From Streptomyces paradoxus (GTDB lineage: Bacteria > Actinomycetota > Actinomycetes > Streptomycetales > Streptomycetaceae): a stretch of DNA of 64,000 bases. The stretch is taken from contig NZ_JACHGV010000001.1 in NCBI RefSeq assembly GCF_014202475.1, forward strand, positions 364,087 through 428,086, in the 5' to 3' direction. The position numbers and the translations under genes were made by a program. Of this stretch, positions 53,689-60,625 are shown in pieces (position 1 is the stretch's first letter; every line of letters starts with the position of its first letter). Below the pieces are notes generated by a model. It searched no databases, had not been told where the DNA came from, and worked only from the letters and a program-made list of their open reading frames with translations.

Positions 53689-53749
53689 GCAGTGTGCATC
53701 GTGAAGTTGCAGGTCACGGGTCTGGCGTGAATGGCGAGTTGGGTACTCG
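53687..53749 (+). repeat. Left 63-bp inverted repeat of the island
   Basis: The segment beginning GAGCAGTGTGCATCGTGAAG is repeated in reverse at 60492-60554 with one mismatch (53726) in 63 bp. Homology stops sharply on both sides. CTT precedes it (53684-53686) and also follows the right copy. Confidence 0.92.
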
Positions 53750-53784
53750 CGGAGGAACCGGACGCCGAAGCGCCCAAGGGTCTG

Positions 53785-54642
53785 TCAAAAGAACAGGCTC
53801 ACTGCCTGGCCCACCGTCATGCCAACCCCGAGCAGCAGGACCGGCACTCCGAAGAGGACGACTCCCGCCGTCCTCCAGACCAGGGTCCTCACCGCCAGTG
53901 TGCAGACGGCCTTGTTCGGGTCTTCCGGGTCGTAGACGACCTCGATGCGCTGCGGGTCTCCGCCGATCCCCGGCGCCGCGTAGTCGGCCCGGACCTCATG
54001 CACGCCTCCCTCCAGGTCGGTGTACCGGAAGTGCTTACGCTGACCATTTCCATGGGCGAATTGAGCCACGACCGCGACTCCCTGCTTCCGCAGCACCCAC
54101 CGCTGGCGCGCCGCCACGGCCGCGGGCCCGACGAGAAGGAGGCCAAGGGCGAGGGGCATGACCCCCGCCGCCCACAACAACGCCTGAAACGGTCTGCCCG
54201 CCAGGGCCAGTCCGGCGATACCGCCGAGGTAGACCGCCAGGACGGCGAACGTCTCCGCACCCGTGCGCCGTTTCCTGCGCCGGACGGCTTCCGATGTCCC
54301 CGTCGGCAGAACGTCGACGAGAGGCGTCCCGCCCTGTGGTGGTGCCGTCTCCGACCGCTCGCGGTTGATCACCTCGACGAGGCGCGCCGCCGCTGAGGCG
54401 TCCCTGCCCTCCACCACGAATACCGGCCCCGGCGCACCGTCACTGCCCCACAGCGCCACCTCGACCGACCGGCCGCCGCGACCCGTCACCCGGGCACCCT
54501 CGACGGCCGCGATCGGTATCCGCCGACGCGTCCCCTTCTGTTGCAGCCAGACGGCCCTGGCCTCGAGCCAGATGCTCTCGCCATACCCTCGGAGCGTGAT
54601 CGACGGCAGTGGGGAAGGCGACGGCTCGGACCGACGGGGCAT
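53785..54642 (-). CDS. DUF3592-type membrane protein
   Basis: This 285-residue protein has a soluble N-terminal half (about 1-115, PH-like pattern IWLEARAVWLQQKGTRRRIP) followed by two adjacent membrane helices (about 136-180: TFAVLAVYLGGIAGLALAG and ALLWAAGVMPLALGLLLVG). A small extracytoplasmic or cytoplasmic domain (about 195-245, QRWVLRKQGVAVVAQFAHG) and a last helix (VVLFGVPVLLLGVGMTVGQA) complete it. The arrangement helix, beta-domain with YDPEDPNKAV, helix is that of DUF3592. Function is unknown. I chose the ATG at 54642. It ends 35 bp inside the left repeat. Confidence 0.7.
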   Translation of the reverse strand: MPRRSEPSPSPLPSITLRGYGESIWLEARAVWLQQKGTRRRIPIAAVEGARVTGRGGRSVEVALWGSDGAPGPVFVVEGRDASAAARLVEVINRERSETAPPQGGTPLVDVLPTGTSEAVRRRKRRTGAETFAVLAVYLGGIAGLALAGRPFQALLWAAGVMPLALGLLLVGPAAVAARQRWVLRKQGVAVVAQFAHGNGQRKHFRYTDLEGGVHEVRADYAAPGIGGDPQRIEVVYDPEDPNKAVCTLAVRTLVWRTAGVVLFGVPVLLLGVGMTVGQAVSLFF

Positions 54643-54809
54643 GACTACCTCTTTCCTGAGGCCAGTGGGCGGTCGGGCGCTGCACAGATTCTCACAACCG
54701 CCCCGCGTAGGCACTGCGTTGCTCCATCCCGCTCGCGCCACCAACCGCGAGTTGATCACACGTCTGAACAGGAACTCCATGCCCGAGCGACACGAATCAG
54801 ATACGAGCT

Positions 54810-55394
54810 CTAAACAGCCCTTGCAATGACCGTGGTCACCACTTTGCGGACGACTCCGATCTCTGGCGGGGTGCCTTTGCGATCGGCGAACAGCATGTGC
54901 GTGGCCCCGATCAGTGTGGGGGCGAGCGTGTCGACATCGGTTTCCGCTGGGATGCGGCCCAGTTCGCGCTCGGCGGTGAGGTAGGTGGCGATCACGGTTG
55001 CAGCGTCCGTCAGAACGGGAACGCCGGTCGGCCTGGCCAGGCGCAGTCGGGCGCGCAGTTCGTCCCGGGACGTGACAAGGCTGACGATCGCGACAGCGAC
55101 CGAGCCGAACAGGTCGGTCAGCGCGCTGGTGAGGTTATCGGCGACGGTGCTGGTCCCGGCCAGGCCGCAGAGGGCAGCAGCCCGGTTGTCGATCCGGGCG
55201 ATGCGGTCCAGGACGAGTTCGGCGAGGAAGGCGTCGAAGTCGGCGAAGTGCCGGTGCAAGACGCCCTTGGCGCAGCCTGCCTCCGTAGTGACCGCTCGGC
55301 TGGTCAGCGCGCTTGGGCCGTCCCGGAGCAGGACGCACTCGGCGGCGTCGAAGAGTCGCTCTCGCACGTCGCGGATGGCTACCCCTGTCGGCAC
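54810..55394 (-). CDS. TetR-family regulator
   Basis: This 194-residue repressor-type protein has the TetR helix-turn-helix near the N-terminus (RLFDAAECVLLRDGPSALTS, then AVTTEAGCAKGVLHRHFADF, about 13-52). The ligand-binding helical domain follows. The GTG start at 55394 has GAGG 4 bp upstream. It is divergent from the methyltransferase gene; two identical-type palindromes occupy the 74-bp spacer, so it most likely represses both genes. The ligand is unknown, perhaps a substrate of the methyltransferase. Confidence 0.9.
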   Translation of the reverse strand: MPTGVAIRDVRERLFDAAECVLLRDGPSALTSRAVTTEAGCAKGVLHRHFADFDAFLAELVLDRIARIDNRAAALCGLAGTSTVADNLTSALTDLFGSVAVAIVSLVTSRDELRARLRLARPTGVPVLTDAATVIATYLTAERELGRIPAETDVDTLAPTLIGATHMLFADRKGTPPEIGVVRKVVTTVIARAV

Positions 55395-55432
55395 AGTGCC
55401 TCGCCTCCTTCTGTCCGCAAGGACTCACGCGA

Positions 55433-55476
55433 TTGACGAGTGGGCATGTGCCCACCCATAGTGGGCGCATGCCCAC
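55433..55476 (+). promoter_or_regulatory. Methyltransferase promoter with two operators
   Basis: TTGACG (55433-55438) and CATAGT (55457-55462) would start transcription near the ATG at 55469. GTGGGC-N4-GCCCAC occurs at 55440-55455 (between the boxes) and 55461-55476 (across the start codon), 21 bp apart, i.e. two helical turns. Confidence 0.75.
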
Positions 55477-56329
55477 TTTACCGTTCCCAGAGAGGGAGTC
55501 ACATCAACATCGCCAGGCAGCGGAGTCGTTCGGCTCGGATGCCGAACTCTACGATCGCGCCCGGCCCCGCTATCCCGACGCCATGGTGGAGGCGATCATC
55601 GCCGCAAGCCCCGGCCCTGACCTCTTGGACGTCGGCATGGGCACCGGCCTATCGGCCCGGCCGTTCCAAGCGGCTGGCTGCAAGGTGCTGGGTGTCGACG
55701 TCGACCCACGCATGGCCGCCTTTGCACGCCACAGCGGACTCGACGCCGAAGTGGCCACCTTCGAAGCCTGGGACCCGGCCGGCCGCACCTTCGACGCCGT
55801 GACAGCCGGGCAGACCTGGCACTGGATCGACCCGGTCGCGGGAGCGGCCAAGGCGGCCGAGGTGCTGCGGCCGGGCGGCCGACTGGCCGTGTTCTGGAAC
55901 GTCTTCCGGCCGTCCCCCGAGATGGCGAAAACCTTCTCAGAGGTCCACCGCCGAGTCATGCCCGACTCGCAACGCAATCCATGGGCCAAGCCCGCCATCG
56001 AGGGGTACTCAGTGCTGTTCACCAAGGCAGCCGACGGGATACGACAGACCAGCGCCTTTGGCGACCCACAACGATGGCAGTTCAACTGGGAGCGGCCCTA
56101 CCTCCGGGACGAGTGGCTTGACCAGCTGCGCACGGGTGGTGACGCCAGCCAGATTCCGCCTACCACGCTCGAAGAACTACTGGAGGGCGTCGGGGCCGCC
56201 ATCGACGCGCTGGGCGGCACCTTCACGATGCACTACACCGCTGTAGTGGTCACGGCCGCGCGAGCCCACACCCACCAACCAGGCGCGGCAGTCCGACCAT
56301 TGCGGGCGGGACAGCGGTCGGCCTACTAA
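55469..56329 (+). CDS. Class I SAM-dependent methyltransferase
   Basis: This 286-residue methyltransferase has motif I LLDVGMGTGLSARPF (about 52-66), then VLGVDVDPRMAAFAR, the post-motif GQTWHWIDPVAGAAKAAEVL and RPGGRLAVFWNVF. RQAAESFGSDAELYDRARPRYP at the N-terminus groups it with small-molecule methyltransferases. The substrate is unknown. No Shine-Dalgarno sequence precedes the ATG and the promoter position implies a leaderless mRNA. Codon 4 is TTA (55478-55480), so translation should need the bldA tRNA. The divergent TetR is its probable repressor. Confidence 0.9.
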   Translation: MPTLPFPERESHQHRQAAESFGSDAELYDRARPRYPDAMVEAIIAASPGPDLLDVGMGTGLSARPFQAAGCKVLGVDVDPRMAAFARHSGLDAEVATFEAWDPAGRTFDAVTAGQTWHWIDPVAGAAKAAEVLRPGGRLAVFWNVFRPSPEMAKTFSEVHRRVMPDSQRNPWAKPAIEGYSVLFTKAADGIRQTSAFGDPQRWQFNWERPYLRDEWLDQLRTGGDASQIPPTTLEELLEGVGAAIDALGGTFTMHYTAVVVTAARAHTHQPGAAVRPLRAGQRSAY

Positions 56330-56364
56330 GTGATCGAAATCAACGGACCACTGCGAATGTGACG

Positions 56365-56409
56365 GGAGGGATCCAACTCAGGGTGCGCATACAGAGTTGG
56401 ATTCCCTCC
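56365..56409 (+). terminator. Terminator after the methyltransferase
   Basis: GGAGGGATCCAACTC (56365-56379) pairs with GAGTTGGATTCCCTCC (56394-56409) with a single bulged base and a 14-nt loop. The rest of the 281-bp gap to the next gene shows no coding signal. Confidence 0.7.
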
Positions 56410-56610
56410 TGAGTGCGTCGGCTGTGCGGTCCGTGAATCGGTTGATCAGCAACGCGTGGAAGGGCCTGAGCAGGACGTGAGCGACGCTGCCAGGACCCAC
56501 CGCCGAGCTGGCGGCCCAACGTGGCCGGCGGCCGGAGCACCTGGCTCCGCCGGGGCGGGGCGAGGGAGAATGCCCAGCTGGGCGCTGACACAGTCATGGA
56601 GGCCGACCGT

Positions 56611-57124
56611 ATGGCCCCTCATCAGTTACTCGGTTTGGCGATTGACGTTGCCGAGGAAGCCTTGGCGGCGGGCGAGTTGCCGATCGGTGCGGTTGTGGTC
56701 ATGGGTGACGAGGTCGTTGGTCGCGCATATACGCAGGAGCGGGCGCTGAACCGGCGTCTGGTGCATGCCGAGTAGCTGGCGATGACGGAGGCCGATCAGG
56801 GGTTGGGCTGGGGGCGACGTCCGGAGCCGATGATTCTCGCCGTGACTCTCGAACCTTGCCTGATGTGCCTGGGAGCCGCCATGACGATGGGGATGTCGGA
56901 GATCTGGTACGGGCTCGAATCCCCGAGCGACGGGGCGGGTGGTGTCGGCAGTGTGTGGCGGCCGCAGCAACCCGAGGAGGAGTTCTCCCAAGTACCGACA
57001 GTCGTCGGCGGTGTCCTTCGGCAGCGGTGTCAGGAATTGTTCGAGCGTTATGCCGAGGGTGCGACGAATGCAGGGTTGCGGCGGTGGGCCTCGGCTCTCG
57101 GGGGGCCTGCCCGTGCGCGACTGA
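56611..57124 (+). pseudogene. Nucleoside/tRNA-adenosine deaminase-family gene with two lesions
   Basis: The frame reads a cytidine/deoxycytidylate-deaminase-fold protein: LGLAIDVAEEALAAGELPIG, the zinc motif HAE, then TLEPCLMCLGAAMTMG with the PCxxC ligands. Immediately after HAE an in-frame TAG (56773-56775) stands where relatives have Leu, Tyr or similar. The C-terminal stop is also lost: removing one G from the G6 run at 57100-57105 would restore ALGGLPVRD and a TGA at 57122. GGAGG lies 8 bp before the ATG at 56611. Both lesions make a functional product unlikely unless the amber codon is read. Confidence 0.8.
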
Positions 57125-57218
57125 ACACTATGGGCTCTCGGGCAGGGTGTTTCGGTCCCGCAGATTCCGGCGCACAAACGCCTGGCCCTGCAGAGCCGGC
57201 CTCGATAGCGTCTGGCGA

Positions 57219-58100
57219 ATGCGGATCTTGCACTTGTCGGACACCCACCTCGATCGCCGTGACGCGCCGAACAAGCACGGCGTCAACGCGACCCAGTCCC
57301 TGCGCCGGATGCTCGCCGATCTACGGCATCTGCGCGCGGTCGACACCATCGTGGTCAGCGGTGACATCGCCGACGACGGCTCCCCGGAGGCATACGTCGC
57401 GGCCCGCGCCATCGTGCGTGAGTTCGCGGCGGAGCGGAACGTCCCGGTGATCTACAGCACCGGCAACCACGATGAGCGCCAGGCGTTCGCCAAGGTGCTG
57501 GGCAGCGGTCATCTCGATCCGGACGGCAGCGACCGGGCCGACACCCTGATCGCCTCCCATGAGGCAGAGCGGGCCGCCGTGAGCCTGGTCGACGGCCACC
57601 GCTTTATCACGCTCGACTCACTCGTGCCCGGCAAGGGGTACGGGCACCTCAGCCGGACCCAGCTCGACTGGCTCCGCGACGTACTGGGCACACCAGCACC
57701 CCACGGCACCGTCCTGGTCTTCCACCACCCACCGATCACCCTGGACGTGGAAGTCCAGCAGGCCCTGGGACTGCAGAACCCGTCGGAACTGGTCGACACG
57801 ATCCGTGGCAGCGACGTCCGCCTCATCCTGTGCGGCCACTTCCACCTGCAGATCTTCGGTTTTCTGGAAACAGTGCCAGTGTGGGTAACCCCAGGCGTCG
57901 TCAGCCGCGTCGACCTCACCGCCGCCCCCCGCACCGAACGGGCCGTGCGCGGAGCCTCCGCCACCCTGGTTCAACTCGGCGCGCACGGCCCGCTGTTCCA
58001 CACCCTCCACGCCCGCGACCCGCAGGCCGGCGAGACCGTCTACGAACTCGACGAACAGCAGCTCCGCTCCGTCATCGACGAACTCGGCGCCGGAACCTGA
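57219..58100 (+). CDS. Calcineurin-like metallophosphoesterase (CpdA-like)
   Basis: This 293-residue phosphoesterase has the complete metal-site set: DTH in LHLSDTHLD (about 5-13), GDIADDG (about 49), GNHDE (about 84), HHPP in VFHHPPITLD and GHFH in LCGHFHLQIFG. The domain order fits cyclic-nucleotide phosphodiesterases of the CpdA group or broad phosphodiesterases; the substrate is open. The ATG at 57219 lies 94 bp after the dead deaminase, in a region without a good Shine-Dalgarno sequence. It converges on the acetyltransferase gene, 37 bp away. Confidence 0.9.
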   Translation: MRILHLSDTHLDRRDAPNKHGVNATQSLRRMLADLRHLRAVDTIVVSGDIADDGSPEAYVAARAIVREFAAERNVPVIYSTGNHDERQAFAKVLGSGHLDPDGSDRADTLIASHEAERAAVSLVDGHRFITLDSLVPGKGYGHLSRTQLDWLRDVLGTPAPHGTVLVFHHPPITLDVEVQQALGLQNPSELVDTIRGSDVRLILCGHFHLQIFGFLETVPVWVTPGVVSRVDLTAAPRTERAVRGASATLVQLGAHGPLFHTLHARDPQAGETVYELDEQQLRSVIDELGAGT

Positions 58101-58137
58101 CCAGCGCTCGCGCGCTTACCCGAAGTCGTTGAACTCC

Positions 58138-58611
58138 TCACCAGGCCGCGCCTTCCGGCGGCAGCGGCCGGCCGAAGACGACCATGGGGTGGCCGGGGCC
58201 GTCGTAGTCCTCGGCGATCTGCGTGTCGAAGCCGAGGCTGCGGTGGAAGGCGATCGAGCCGGTGTTCCCGACGGACGTGATCGCCTTCAGCCGTTGCGCG
58301 CCCTGGCGACGCGCGGCCTGTGCGAACGCCGCATAGAGACGCCGGCCGAGCCCAGTGCCCCGGGCATCCTCCCGCGTGGCGATCAAATGCACGTACCCCG
58401 TGCCGGTGGGCGTGACGAAACCGATGATGTACCCGCGGATCCCGTCCCCGGCACGGGCCACCAGGCACGTTGAACCGAACTCGTGCACCAAGGAAAACAG
58501 GTGCAGAGACCGGAGGTCGCGCTCTCCCCAGTAGCGCGGGTGATCCCCTAGGACCTGATGGATGTCGCCTATCTCGGCTGATGTGATCTCTACGTCCATA
58601 AAGACGATCAT
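58138..58611 (-). CDS. GNAT-family N-acetyltransferase
   Basis: This 157-residue protein has the acetyl-CoA-binding pattern VHLIATREDARGTGLGRRLYAAF (motif A, about 75-97) and the C-terminal AITSVGNTGSIAFHRSLGFD. An N-terminal HPRYWGERDLRSLHLFSLVHEFG suits small-molecule or peptide acceptors. The acceptor cannot be told. The start may be the ATG at 58611 or at 58599; neither has a clear ribosome-binding site. Confidence 0.85.
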   Translation of the reverse strand: MIVFMDVEITSAEIGDIHQVLGDHPRYWGERDLRSLHLFSLVHEFGSTCLVARAGDGIRGYIIGFVTPTGTGYVHLIATREDARGTGLGRRLYAAFAQAARRQGAQRLKAITSVGNTGSIAFHRSLGFDTQIAEDYDGPGHPMVVFGRPLPPEGAAW

Positions 58612-58687
58612 GTCAGGCCACAGACCCAGCAACCGAGAGCAGCAACTGTGATGCCCAGAGTGCCAACCTGGCGTGCTAAGTGGCGTC

Positions 58688-58945
58688 TCATTTGATGAAT
58701 CTGCGATAGCAGAGGAGACTGCAGGCGACGATGCTGGTGAAGGCCAGGAAGTGTTCGACTTTGCGCTCGTAGCGGCGGTGGAGTCGGCGGCCGCCGGCGA
58801 GCCAGGCCATCGTGCGTTCGATGGTCCAGCGGTGCCGGCCCAGACGCGTGGACGACTCGATGCCCGGGCGATCCGGTCGGTGATCCCATGCTGACCCATC
58901 GCCGCAGGTGGTCGTAGTGGTAGCCCTGGTCCGCGTGCAGGTTGG
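58688..58945 (-). mobile_element. IS5-family transposase remnant
   Basis: The minus strand carries the C-terminal part of a DDE transposase in three frames: LHADQGYHYDHLRRW, then QHGITDRIAR, then GIESSTRLGRHRWTIERTMAWLAG with YERKVEHFLAFTSIVACSLL up to the stop at 58688. Two indels separate the frames, near 58899 and 58866. The N-terminal and catalytic first half is absent. GTCTCATTTGATG next to the stop may be one terminal repeat end. It is inactive. Confidence 0.8.
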
Positions 58946-59124
58946 CGGGAGACGCCGCCGATGGGCTCTGCGGCGGGAACGGATCGGCGGGATGCCGCGG
59001 AAACAAAGAACCTCCCTCTGAAGCAACGCGGCTGGGTCACATCGGTTGACCGTGCTCAACCATCGGTCTCAGGGTTGCCTGTCAAAACGCCAGTGTTGTG
59101 GGTGCGCAGACAATGGCCGACGGG

Positions 59125-60150
59125 TCAGGTCGGGCTGGCTCGCCGACGGGTCCAGACGTAGCCAGCGATGATCCCGCCGATCACGATCACCTCGAAGACC
59201 ACGTCCACTAGGTGATCCCCCAGGGAGACCAGCAGCAGTCCGAACAGTCCAGCGGCAAGGACCGCGCCGAAGGATGCCGCCAACTGGTGCCGCGCCGTCC
59301 AGCCGTGGCGCATCCAGCGTGCCACGATCGCCGCGGCGGCGATGGCGACCAGCACGGCTGCGAGCACCCACCACACGAACGATATGCCGCCGCCGATGAA
59401 CGCCAGCAGGTGGAAGACGAACCAGACCAGTCCGAAGCCCAGCCCGGTCCACCCGGCGCGCATCGGCCCGGGCAGCCGCTGCGGTACCCGCGGTGTTTCT
59501 CGGGCCCGGCAGCGCGACGCGGCCAATGTCAGCATTCCCACGATCGCGAGCACCACGCCGATCTCGACGACGGAAAGGCGGAAATCCGACCGCAGCAGGG
59601 AAATCAGCGCGAAGAGCGCCGTACCGAGGGCGAACACCCCACCGAAGGCCGACAGCTTCCGTCGGGACAACCACGGGGACCCGCTTTCCCGGGGGAACAG
59701 GATATGCACCACGCCGATGGGAATAAGCACACTCCAGACAACGTGGTACCCGCACACGAGCACGGCCCAGAACCAGTTCACCCCGGCGGCGCGGCCGTAC
59801 ATCGTCTCGCCGTCCATCCCCTGCGGATTGAAGATCGTCTGCAGGGCGAGGCCCTCCTCGATCAGCGCGTAGGCGACACCGAGCAGGACTATCCCCCACC
59901 CGTTGAGCCGCAGGCGTTGCGCGATCTCGCGTACCAGGACGACACCGGCACCGTAGAAGCACAGGATCGAGACCACCCGCAAGGGCTCCACGAAATAGCT
60001 CAAGCGCAACGCCGCGCCCACCACCTCGCCCAGCAAGGGAGCCATGAGAAACAGCGTCACCACCGGGGCCACCCGGTGCCGCCGGCCATCCGGACTGAGC
60101 TCGGCGCGACCCCTGGCGATTGGTGGATCGGGCGGCGTCTTCATTCCCAC
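59125..60150 (-). CDS. Polytopic membrane protein of unknown function
   Basis: This 341-residue protein has about nine hydrophobic helices (e.g. VAPVVTLFLMAPLLGEVVGA, VVSILCFYGAGVVLVREIA, WFWAVLVCGYHVVWSVLIPI, FGLVWFVFHLLAFIGGGI, AAFGAVLAAGLFGLL-like end helices). The conserved-looking polar patch YALIEEGLALQTIFNPQG lies in or next to the third helix; it resembles an EExxxQ active-site arrangement but no full CPBP-protease set is present. The GTG at 60150 has AGAGGA 9 bp upstream. I cannot assign a function. Confidence 0.7.
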   Translation of the reverse strand: MGMKTPPDPPIARGRAELSPDGRRHRVAPVVTLFLMAPLLGEVVGAALRLSYFVEPLRVVSILCFYGAGVVLVREIAQRLRLNGWGIVLLGVAYALIEEGLALQTIFNPQGMDGETMYGRAAGVNWFWAVLVCGYHVVWSVLIPIGVVHILFPRESGSPWLSRRKLSAFGGVFALGTALFALISLLRSDFRLSVVEIGVVLAIVGMLTLAASRCRARETPRVPQRLPGPMRAGWTGLGFGLVWFVFHLLAFIGGGISFVWWVLAAVLVAIAAAAIVARWMRHGWTARHQLAASFGAVLAAGLFGLLLVSLGDHLVDVVFEVIVIGGIIAGYVWTRRRASPT

Positions 60151-60491
60151 GCTTCTGGGTCCTCTGTTTCACCTGTTGGCCGCCATCGCGATGGAGTTCC
60201 GCGATGTCGTTTCCGCCGATAACCGTCCCGCGGCGCACACCAGCATGATGGTCAGCGGGGAGTCAGCGACCACGGTGGCATTGGCCATGGAGGGAAGTCG
60301 GACGTTGACGGAAGTTCATATCTGCAAGTCTGTCGCTGCCCAGGGCGCCGCGTATCCGCCGATGGTCTACTCCACGGCGACCAAAGTCTCAGTGCCGGGG
60401 GCGAGGACTCGTCCCACGTCATGACGGTGGCCGGGTGGCGGTTCTGCGACTCCGGCACCGGCACGCCGTGATCATCGGCCGCCGACCAGCA
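60151..60491. other. Island gap without a recognisable gene
   Basis: Short open frames occur on both strands but none has a start with ribosome-binding site, codon bias or family character. I see no repeat or strong hairpin apart from the right inverted repeat that follows. Confidence 0.6.
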
Positions 60492-60554
60492 CGAGTACCC
60501 AACTCGCCATTCACACCAGACCCGTGACCTGCAACTTCACGATGCACACTGCTC
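60492..60554 (-). repeat. Right 63-bp inverted repeat of the island
   Basis: Reverse complement of 53687-53749 with one difference. CTT (60555-60557) follows it directly, matching CTT before the left copy. It lies 71 bp beyond the stop of the MalT-like ATPase gene. Confidence 0.92.
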
Positions 60555-60625
60555 CTTGAGGGCGGGCGGGTGCGCCGCGTCGGCCTCGGCCGTCAGGTCT
60601 CCTTCGCCGCCGGTCCGTGTCCGGA

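Larger units (their letters stand above)
53687..60554. mobile_element. Inverted-repeat-bounded genomic island
   Basis: A 6868-bp block lies between 63-bp inverted repeats and a possible 3-bp duplication (CTT) of target DNA. Its genes are visibly less GC-rich than the flanks. One is dead by two lesions, one is a transposase remnant and one has a bldA-type TTA codon. No intact recombinase is inside. It may be a decayed transposon moved by a partner in trans, or a segment that can invert by recombination between the repeats. Confidence 0.65.

Noticed and set aside
53741..53765. The words encoding VLAEE just inside the left repeat resemble the pcaL C-terminus
   Set aside because: The codons differ at most third positions and the match is only five residues, so a duplication of the pcaL end is not supported.
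53731..54396. A 221-codon plus-strand open frame starting inside the left inverted repeat
   Set aside because: It is antisense to the DUF3592-type gene, lacks family character and has no ribosome-binding site; high GC keeps opposite frames open.
59125..60150. Island membrane protein as a CPBP intramembrane protease
   Set aside because: Only a partial Glu-Glu patch is present; the second and third conserved His/Asn motifs of CPBP enzymes are not visible.
60044..60464. Short open frames on both strands next to the right inverted repeat
   Set aside because: No credible start, ribosome-binding site, domain or motif; treated as noncoding.
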